Assembly: GCA_021521415.1 (NCBI GenBank)
Contig: JAIQDT010014347.1
Location: 62,001 to 126,000 of the forward strand
Source of the DNA: Bidens hawaiensis
Taxonomy: Eukaryota > Streptophyta > Magnoliopsida > Asterales > Asteraceae
Length of the DNA stretch: 64,000 bases
Direction: 5' to 3'
A program made the position numbers and the translations under genes. This document shows positions 57,449 to 64,000 of this stretch, piece after piece. Each line of letters starts with the position of its first letter. Within the stretch, counting starts at the first letter, position 1. The notes under the pieces were generated by a model that was given only the letters and a program-made list of their open reading frames with translations, had not been told where the DNA came from and searched no databases.

Positions 57449-58454
57449 TAGGTAATTTGGTAACAACATCCATTGTTAGAAATTTCCATTTCCATTTTGG
57501 CATTTCTAATTGCTGAAGTAATTATGATGGCTTTTGATGTTCTGCTTTAACTTGTGAACAAGTTAAACATTTTGAAACATAACTAGTTATGTCCTTTTTC
57601 ATTCCTATCCATCAATAGATTTTCTTCAAATCTCGATATATTTTATCTCTTCCAGGATGCATTGTGTATTTGAATTTATGGGATTATTCGAGAATCTTTT
57701 CTCGTATTCCTCCTATAATTGGTATCCATATCCTATTTCCCCATTCGGAGAATTTCATCATTTCCTTTGACAAGTAGATCAATGGTACCATTTCTTTTCT
57801 CATCATCAATACTATTTTCTTCTATTGCTTGTTTCTGAGCATTCTTTACTTCATCAATTAAATTGATTTGAAGTTCTAACCTTAAAGCTCGTACTCTTTA
57901 GGTTTCTCATGCTCTATTCTGCTTAATGCATCGGCTACTATATTAGTCTTGCCTTCACGATATTGGATTTCACAATCATAGTCGCTAAGAATTTCCATCC
58001 AGCGTCTTTGCCTCATGTTAAGCTCCTTTTGCCTAAAAATATATTTTAAACTTTGATGATCTGTAAATATAGTAAACTTACTACCATATAGATATTGTCT
58101 CCAAATCTTTAGGGCAAAATTTATTGCTCCTAATTCTAAGTCATGTGTGTGTAATTCTCTTCATGCTTCTTTAACTGTCTAGATGCGTAAGCAATAACTT
58201 TTTCACGTTGCATTAGTCCACATCCCAATCCTGATTTAGAAGCATCACAACAAACTGTGAAATCTTCAGTTCCTTCGGGCGGTGCGAGTATCGGGGCATT
58301 TGCTAACTTTTGCTTCAAAGTTACAAAAGCTTCTTCTTGCTTAGGTCCCCATTCAAACTTGACATTCTTACACGTCAACTTGGTTAACGGAACTGCTATT
58401 CGGAAAAAATTTTGAATGAAGCGTCTATAATATCCTGCTAATCCCAAGAAACTT
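57449..58454 (-). pseudogene. Inner gypsy RNase H to integrase start, decayed
   Basis: The minus strand from 58447 reads [36 protein letters not shown] and [18 protein letters not shown], then frameshifts and stops through the RNase H end and zinc module, to ...VVTKLP at the CACTA junction. Much more damaged than the half on the other side of the CACTA. Above 58454 the sequence jumps directly into LTR DNA. Confidence 0.85.
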
Positions 58455-59107
58455 CGCGATGACCGTAAACAAAAGGCGTCGCATATCGCGAAGAATCTTG
58501 TAGCTTCGCCGAGTCAGCCCTAGCATGCTACGTGGCACGCCGTGTGGCATGAGACGTGTCTCATCTGCATAACTTCCACGTCGTGATACGCGATGGGTTA
58601 CTTGGTTTGTTCATCACGTATCTCTACGCCGCCAAGTTTCTAGATAACGTTACACGTCATCGTGCTACGCGATGAGACTAACCTAAACCTGTCGCGTATC
58701 ACGATGGAAGGATTATTAAAAATCTTAATTTTCCACAAAAATTCTAAGGCGGCCCTTAAACGGGTCGGGGCGATGCGAGCGTGCGAAGTGCAAAGTGCAC
58801 CATCAAAGCGCCACATTGCACCCATCGCACTTCGCCCGATCCCGTGCGCGTGCGCGTTCGGGTGCTTCGCACTCTCCGCTAGGACCACTGGGTGTGATTT
58901 GTCTTATAAGAACATTAACATATGAATTTTATTTCTTATAAAGAACTCACTAGTTTTATAATCTAGAGATGTGGGACAAGGACTTACACTCCTATTTATA
59001 CCATATTGGAAGCTTCTCATTTTCTTTCCTCTACCAATGTGGGATGAAATTTTTCTCTCCTTCCATTTCTTTACTTTTTCCTTTAATTTATTTTGTGGGT
59101 TGTTATA
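58455..59107 (-). repeat. Truncated 5' LTR of the inner gypsy (U3 only)
   Basis: About 650 bp that match 49938-50591 with a few percent differences. It is cut at ...gaccgtaaac, just before the TATA box, and joined to the pol segment GLAGYY. The deletion removed R/U5, PBS, gag, protease and RT in one event. Confidence 0.9.
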
Positions 59108-59112
59108 AAATT

Positions 59113-59667
59113 GGTCAGAGAGAGATGGGAAGCCTAGAGGTTGTGCAAGAAACCTCGTCAAAGTTTGATCAGATTAAGGCAAGGATGAAAGCTGCTCAAG
59201 ACAGACAGAAGTCGTATGCTGATAAGCGGCACGACCGATTGAGTTTAATGTTGGTGACAATGTGATGCTCAAGGTCTCGCCTTGGAAAGGAATTATCCGT
59301 TTCAGGAAGAGAGGAAAGTTGAGTCCGAGGTACATTGGACCGTTTAAGATTATGGATCGTATGGGGGAAGTAGCTTACAAGCTAGATTTACCCAAAGAGT
59401 TGGAAGGATTTCATTCTACTTTTCATGTTTCTCATCTGAGAAAATGCCTAGCCGATGACACGTCTCATGTGCCGTTAATGGAGATTGAAGTTGATGAACA
59501 GTTGAACCACATTGAGCAACCAATCGAGATAGTTGATCGCAAGGAAAAGCAACTCCGACACAAGGTTATACCCTTAGTGAAAGTGATATGGAAGTATCGC
59601 AAAGGATGGGACGCTACATGGGAAGCCGAGGAAGAGATGCGCAAGTTTTATCCAAATTTATTTTAGA
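59113..59667 (+). pseudogene. Outer gypsy integrase C-terminus and chromodomain
   Basis: It resumes the outer pol: GQREMGSLEVVQETSSKFDQ, then after a frameshift near 59245 GDNVMLKVSPWKG, GKLSPRYIGPFKIMD, HVSHLRKCLADD and a chromodomain tail ATWEAEEEMRKFYPNLF ending in TAG. It is the continuation of 47661-48394. Confidence 0.93.
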
Positions 59668-59697
59668 AATAGTTGGTTTCGGGGACGAAACCTCTTT

Positions 59698-59710
59698 AAG
59701 GAGGGAAGAC
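59698..59710 (+). other. Polypurine tract of the outer gypsy
   Basis: AAGGAGGGAAGAC two bases before the 3' LTR start TGTAACATCCCG. Confidence 0.85.
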
Positions 59711-59711
59711 T

Positions 59712-60852
59712 TGTAACATCCCGTTTTCTCGTTTCGGTTAATAAAATATAAATATGAGTTATTATGAGTCGGGCTAGTGTTGGGTTAAATGGATATGGGC
59801 TATGGACTTGGGTTATGAAGGAAAGAAGGAAAGACCATGGGCTTAAGCCCATGATCCATAATTATATAAATCTTAATTACCCATTTAATCATTCATTTAC
59901 ACATATTTCATACACCACCAAACACATACTTAAGATCTCTCTCTAATATCTCTCCTTTCTCTAGCCGAACCAACATAGAAAAACCGATCCCGATCCAAGG
60001 TAATGATAGTATGATGTTGTATGAGCTCAAACCCGACAGATTTAGTCGCAAAACGATGAGCCGGCACCTTTAAACCGTTAAAGTCACGAGATCCGGGTGT
60101 AATCGGGTATAAACCGAACCTAAGATGAGCTTAGGGGTCACCCTAGCTCAGATCTGGATCGAACGGGACGAAAAACGGTGAAAACGGTGGTGAAATAAGC
60201 GAGATCTCGCTTTTCCGGCGAAGGGGGCGCCGGAATGTGGGTACGAGGTAAGGGAATGTTAGAGAATGTTTCTGACATTCTCTGACCTAACCCTAATTCG
60301 TTAACGGGGAGTTAACAAACTAGGGGTGATTCGTCAAGTGATTCGTTAAGGGAAGCTTAACGAACTAGCCTTAGTTCGTGTCCAAATTCGTCAAGGAAAA
60401 GATAACAAACAAACTCCAGTTTGCTATGACCCTTCGTTGAAAGAGATAACGAATTAGAATGTCCAATTCGTTACATGGACTGATTCGTTATATAGACTGA
60501 TTCGTTAAAGGACCAGTTCGTTATAAGGTCCAATTCGTTATAAAGACCAGTTCGTTAGAGGGTCCAATTTGTTATGATAAGTCAATTCGTTAAAGAACTG
60601 ACTAACGAAGTGAAAGTTTAATAGAATGACAGAGCAGTCCCTGGACTTAGAAAAAGAATGATTTAATTACAAAATAACCCTTGGACTTTATTAATTTATG
60701 GAAGATGCCTTAAAGGATTAAGAGGTTAACAATAAAATATTATCATGAAATCCTAATAGAAAATGTGTTAAGACAGTTAATGAAAATAAAATTTTTCCAA
60801 GCTGACGTGGCAGCTTAACCCTAGCCAGGGGCTCTGCCCCTTGTACCCCGCC
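59712..60852 (+). repeat. 3' LTR of the outer gypsy, truncated
   Basis: It matches 41519 onward at about 95 percent by eye through the aattcgtta repeats and the GC-rich block, then stops at ttgtaccccgcc and changes to unrelated DNA. The minisatellite and LTR end are missing. Confidence 0.93.
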
Positions 60853-62179
60853 ATCAATCACATTAATGGTAAACTGTTCGTCCATTGCTTAAACTCAGAG
60901 AAAACTATATAGACAATAATAATTAGAAAAAAAAATTAAGATATAATGTATGCATATGCACATTATTTGGTGTCAATTGAGTTTCATTAATCGTAAACAA
61001 CCAAAACTCGAACGGGACATGTTCGTTCATCTAACTTTAACCGATCATGAGCATATACTTTAACAATTTTTTATTCATGTTCGTTCATTAAGTAACAAGT
61101 CATGTTCGTGTTCGTCCTATTAAACCTAAATGAATAGTTCAAGAACATGTAAAAAAAACTTAAATGAACAGAAATGACCTAATACATGTTTAAACTAGGA
61201 AAAAGAATTACCTTCGATTCACAGTTTAGTGGAATGCCTGCGACGTCGAGGAACTAAAGGGCCGAAGGAAGCACGACTCTTGGACGAGTTTAAAACCTAC
61301 ATGGCATTCTCATGAACATAAAGTTTTGCACTTCTAGGAATCCAAAAGGTCCGATTCATGTATGTGATGTGTTTTACACTATGATCCAATTAAAAAGAAT
61401 ATTTTACACAGATGCTTGCTAAATTTGATGCCAAAGGTTGACTGATGGCCACTTTTATTTACGATTATACTAAACTTTTGTACGGGAATTCGGGGTGTTA
61501 GAACATCCACAATGCCAAACATTCACAAACCGCCAAATCAAATGTCAAACTTTTCTCAAGATCCCCAGTTTCTTTCAAAACACCAAATTAACCTCCACGA
61601 ACCAACGAACAAAACAGTCACAATATCATCACTTACTCCTACTATTAGTTTTATATATAATCAAATAACTTATATAACAAATTTAAGTTAATATTATTTT
61701 TTAAAAATAACAATTAACTTTGTATTAACTATTTATATTCTAAAACACGGTGGATAGTTTTTGTTATTAGTATTATTTTTTAAATTAAAACAGCTTTCGA
61801 CATGAAGATGGGCCCACCACTCCGAGTCAGTGCATTTGTCCGCAAAGACCAACCCACCCCCTTCATACTTTTAAACAATACTATTTTGTATAAAAGTAAA
61901 TAACATTGTCGTGTAAACCTTGTAGCGGGATGATTAAGTTAAAAAACTAACATTACATATAAATTGTTAAGCACATAGGTTTTGACTTTAGCCCAACCCG
62001 TGACTTGAATATAGACATCCTTGCCGAGTTGTCGGTGTATGGCATGCAATTAATACATTCAATATTTATTGATTCTTAGGCACTGAAGAGACACTAAGTG
62101 ACCCCGATAGGTTAAGGATAACCTTAGGGTTAAGTAGATGTTTCCCACGAGGGTTAGATCCGGCAAAGATGGCTATTCT
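60853..62179. other. No gene seen
   Basis: AT-rich. 61010-61150 has repeated gttcgttcat/catgttcgt words of hAT-end type. gttagaacatccacaatgcc at 61498 resembles the left end of the PIF-type MITEs at 6609 and 35281, but no right end is evident. Confidence 0.45.
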
Positions 62180-62365
62180 TCTCAATCTGCAAAACAGACA
62201 CCGTAAGCTCGTCACTGAGAATGGGGGGGGGGGTTCCTCCTTGTGACCACCCTCCGGCGTGAGAATCAGACTAGGTTGCTCTGAATATAAGTGTATATAG
62301 AGAGAAATAACTAGAGAGAAGATAATGATACCGTTCCAAGGTGTTGGAGTATTTATAGCCGAAGG
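62180..62365 (-). repeat. Second copy of the leader-like repeat
   Basis: Shares with 9060-9250 the blocks acagacaccgta(a)gctcgtcac, a G run (62223-62232), ccaccctccggcgtgagaatcag and tatttatagccgaagg. Minus strand: TATAAATA at 62349-62357, then the leader, and ctgttttgcag as a possible acceptor. Likely the 5' end of a repeated transcription unit. Confidence 0.5.
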
Positions 62366-63745
62366 TAGGTTTTCAAGCAGGTACGGCCAGCTGCATATAA
62401 TATTCCTTTTCCACCAACTATGGGCTACGTTCGTGCCATGATGGGAGTTGGTGGGTAGGCAGCGGCTGATAATGACATTTTGTACTGGAGCGTGCTCCTC
62501 CTCGTACTATTGTCAGTGAGCTGTCACCCTGTGATTGGTTCATGGGTTGCTTTTGTCAGATCTTGTCTATTTGTCCATACCTTGGTAGGTATAGTACAAA
62601 AGATCTTCTAGAAGCGTACGGACTGGCTATTCCCGCCCTGCTCATTCCTTCTTCAGGTGACATTACTGAAGTATAAGAGTTAGTGCCTTATATGTGTAGC
62701 CTTACTGTTAGTGCGGGTAGCCTTACTGTTAGTGCGGGTAGCCTTCCTTCTTGGCTTGTACCCACAGCTGCGGGGACAGGCAGGGTACTGTACCAAGGGA
62801 GGCTTTCCTGCGAGGACAGCTGGCTTACTGCGTGTAAGGTCTTCATCTCTCTAAGCATGGTGGGTCCTGCGGATCCAGTTGGTCTTTGCGTAGACGTACC
62901 TCTTCAAGGTGAGTCTTGTGGGTCCAACTGGGCTTTGCCGGAACCTACCTCTTCAAGTCCCCTCAGTCCATTGTTCTTCTCATGAATTTTTAATAAGTGA
63001 GGGGAACTTTTGGACTTTAAGCAAGGGGCTTTAAAAAGGGGTTTTCGTTTTTTAAGGTTCTCCGTGGGGATTCTTCCCGCAGTTTTCCTAATGTCACTTT
63101 GCAGAAAATTCCCGACTTTTCTTCCTGATCTTTGGGTATGATGCGGGTAGGTGTGTAACCTCTTCGCAAGTCGGGAGCGCTGAGTTTCACTTGTGTAGAT
63201 TCTCCACGAGGTTTTGGTAGTTTTAGACATAGTGATCAGTTATGTTAAACAACCAATTCCACCTTGAAGCTTCAAACAATCTAGTTCTCAACGTTCCCGC
63301 CATGCGGGGGTGTTATTTCTCTTTCCGCAAGCATGGCCCATAAGATCGATCTTCTTGGCTTCAATTCCCTGCAAGTGCTAAGTATGTGAAGGGTTTCGCC
63401 TTGACACTGTACCCGCACGTGTCTTATGGTTTCTTGCTTTCCAAGGTAAGGGGGTATATTTCCTCTTATTTTTGAATCTTTTTGAAATTCAGAGGGTTGG
63501 TGAAAGGATAAGGACAGTCCAATCGGTTGAAAGGACGTTGGCGTCTTCTGACGGTTTCAGAATGTGCAGGAAGTTGTGACGACGTGACAGCATGTGGTCA
63601 ATCTGAACGCTTTTTCAGGCGCGTGGGCGCGAGTTTCATGGCACGCGCCATTCTGACATCTGTTGCCAGCTTGCTTTATCCACACGTGTCGCCGTGTCAT
63701 TGCTCCTACGCTTTCTCTCTAATTCGCGTTAAATTCATCGCATTC
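62366..63745. other. GC-balanced stretch, no gene recognised
   Basis: gtagccttactgttagtgcg is repeated directly at 62697 and 62718. Open frames 62683-62985 and 63527-63763 show no conserved features. Probably upstream or LTR-like DNA between two opposed promoters (62357 minus and 63757 plus). Confidence 0.4.
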
Positions 63746-63756
63746 ATTGTGATGAG

Positions 63757-63764
63757 TATATAAG
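63757..63764 (+). promoter_or_regulatory. TATA box before a leader
   Basis: TATATAAG followed by GTGGAGAGGG and a CT-rich leader (cattatcttcacttcactc, then ccggcgaattctc) of about 130 bp, typical of a plant core promoter. Confidence 0.55.
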
Positions 63765-63912
63765 GTGGAGAGGGTGTATTTCGTCCATTATCTTCACTTC
63801 ACTCTTCTTTTTCTTTTAAGCGATTTCCGGCGAATTCTCATCTTTTCCGGCGAGCATTCTCCTGAAACCGCTTTCTTTCATCCTTAACATTAAAAAACGT
63901 CTTCTTCTTCTC

Positions 63913-64000
63913 ATGACCCAGAGTTTAACATCGAAGAGTCCGACGTTTTCCCCGAGAACTCGACGTCAACGTCCGATAAGGACGATAAGAGTACTGCTGG
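63913..64000 (+). CDS. Coding start cut by the window edge (unknown)
   Basis: From the ATG at 63913 one frame reads MTQSLTSKSPTFSPRTRR, basic and unremarkable. The alternative frame (gac at 63915) reads DPEFNIEESDVFPENSTSTS, acidic and more protein-like, but has no ATG before a TAA upstream. Which is used cannot be told from 88 bases. Repeat-encoded proteins often start this way after such leaders. Confidence 0.3.
   Translation, partial: MTQSLTSKSPTFSPRTRRQRPIRTIRVLL

Larger units (their letters stand above)
48400..59107 (-). mobile_element. Inner gypsy, opposite strand, internally deleted
   Basis: Plus-strand limits TGTCACAACCCC and TTGTTATA; flanks are agatt (48395-48399) and aaatt (59108-59112), a 5-bp TSD with one mismatch. 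On the minus strand the order is truncated 5' LTR (58455-59107), RNase H to integrase (split by a CACTA), polypurine tract, full 3' LTR. gag, protease and most of RT are missing. Excluding the CACTA it is 4.9 kb. Confidence 0.9.
41519..60852 (+). mobile_element. Outer Ty3/gypsy chromovirus, interrupted and truncated
   Basis: Order: 5' LTR, PBS, gag with zinc knuckles, protease, RT, RNase H, integrase, chromodomain, polypurine tract, partial 3' LTR. The layout is that of a Tekay/Del-type chromovirus. A second gypsy (48400-59107) splits the integrase; either side reads on as CWGE then IGQREMGS. The 3' LTR lacks its last ~1.3 kb and hence its TSD. Many stops and frameshifts make it incapable of encoding its proteins. 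Confidence 0.95.

Noticed and set aside
61498..61600. PIF-type MITE
   Set aside because: Left end resembles the family, but no matching right end or TSD was found downstream.
62683..63230. 100- and 108-codon frames on both strands
   Set aside because: No conserved pattern; one starts in a 21-bp direct repeat. Left as unannotated DNA.

Overview
The window looks like intergenic, repeat-dominated nuclear DNA of a flowering plant. It is AT-rich, with Ty3/gypsy chromoviruses, CACTA, hAT and PIF/Harbinger elements, SINE-like pieces, organelle-derived inserts and very few genes. A composite-family (Asteraceae) plant is my guess from the style of the repeats; nothing in the sequence proves it.

The left part (1-16.9 kb) is a patchwork of small non-autonomous DNA transposons, many with recognisable target-site duplications (TSDs). 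They are hAT-type at 430-1093, 3289-5318, 5461-6476 and 11377-11901, and PIF/Harbinger-type at 6609-6936 and 13444-14138. Between them lie microsatellites, an 86-bp tandem array and a tRNA-derived SINE. The only convincing conserved host gene sits here: a split, short-exon gene for an Mth938/NDUFAF3-like (DUF498/598) protein at 10641-12694. One of its introns contains a hAT element, and one of its exons is also present as an extra upstream copy.

16888-24232 is a 7.3-kb CACTA element with ATA TSDs. It has no transposase and is filled with tandem arrays and a ~700-bp internal direct repeat. 24.2-29.1 kb holds two decayed membrane-protein-like coding regions, a Ty1/copia scrap, a large foldback and a ~115-130-bp tandem array. 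29.4-41.5 kb is an AT-rich, probably Helitron-derived landscape with two solo LTRs of one gypsy family, each with a perfect 5-bp TSD. It also holds an organelle insert joining a plastid 23S rRNA fragment to a probable mitochondrial rpl10 fragment.

41519-60852 is a gypsy chromovirus of the same family as the solo LTRs (5' LTR, PBS, gag, protease, RT, RNase H, integrase, chromodomain, truncated 3' LTR). Its integrase is interrupted by a second gypsy in the opposite orientation (48400-59107). That element's integrase is in turn interrupted by a 5.8-kb CACTA (51647-57448), which itself carries a SINE-like element, a hAT element and an inverted pair of gene fragments. The order of events is outer gypsy, then inner gypsy, then CACTA, then the hAT. 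The outer pol is riddled with frameshifts, while the 3' half of the inner pol is still open.

The right end (60.9-64 kb) has no clear gene until 63757, where a TATA box and leader precede a coding region cut by the window edge. A short repeat with a minus-strand TATA box (62180-62365) has a relative at 9060-9250. Coordinates of ends and TSDs were read by eye; no alignment or database search was run.
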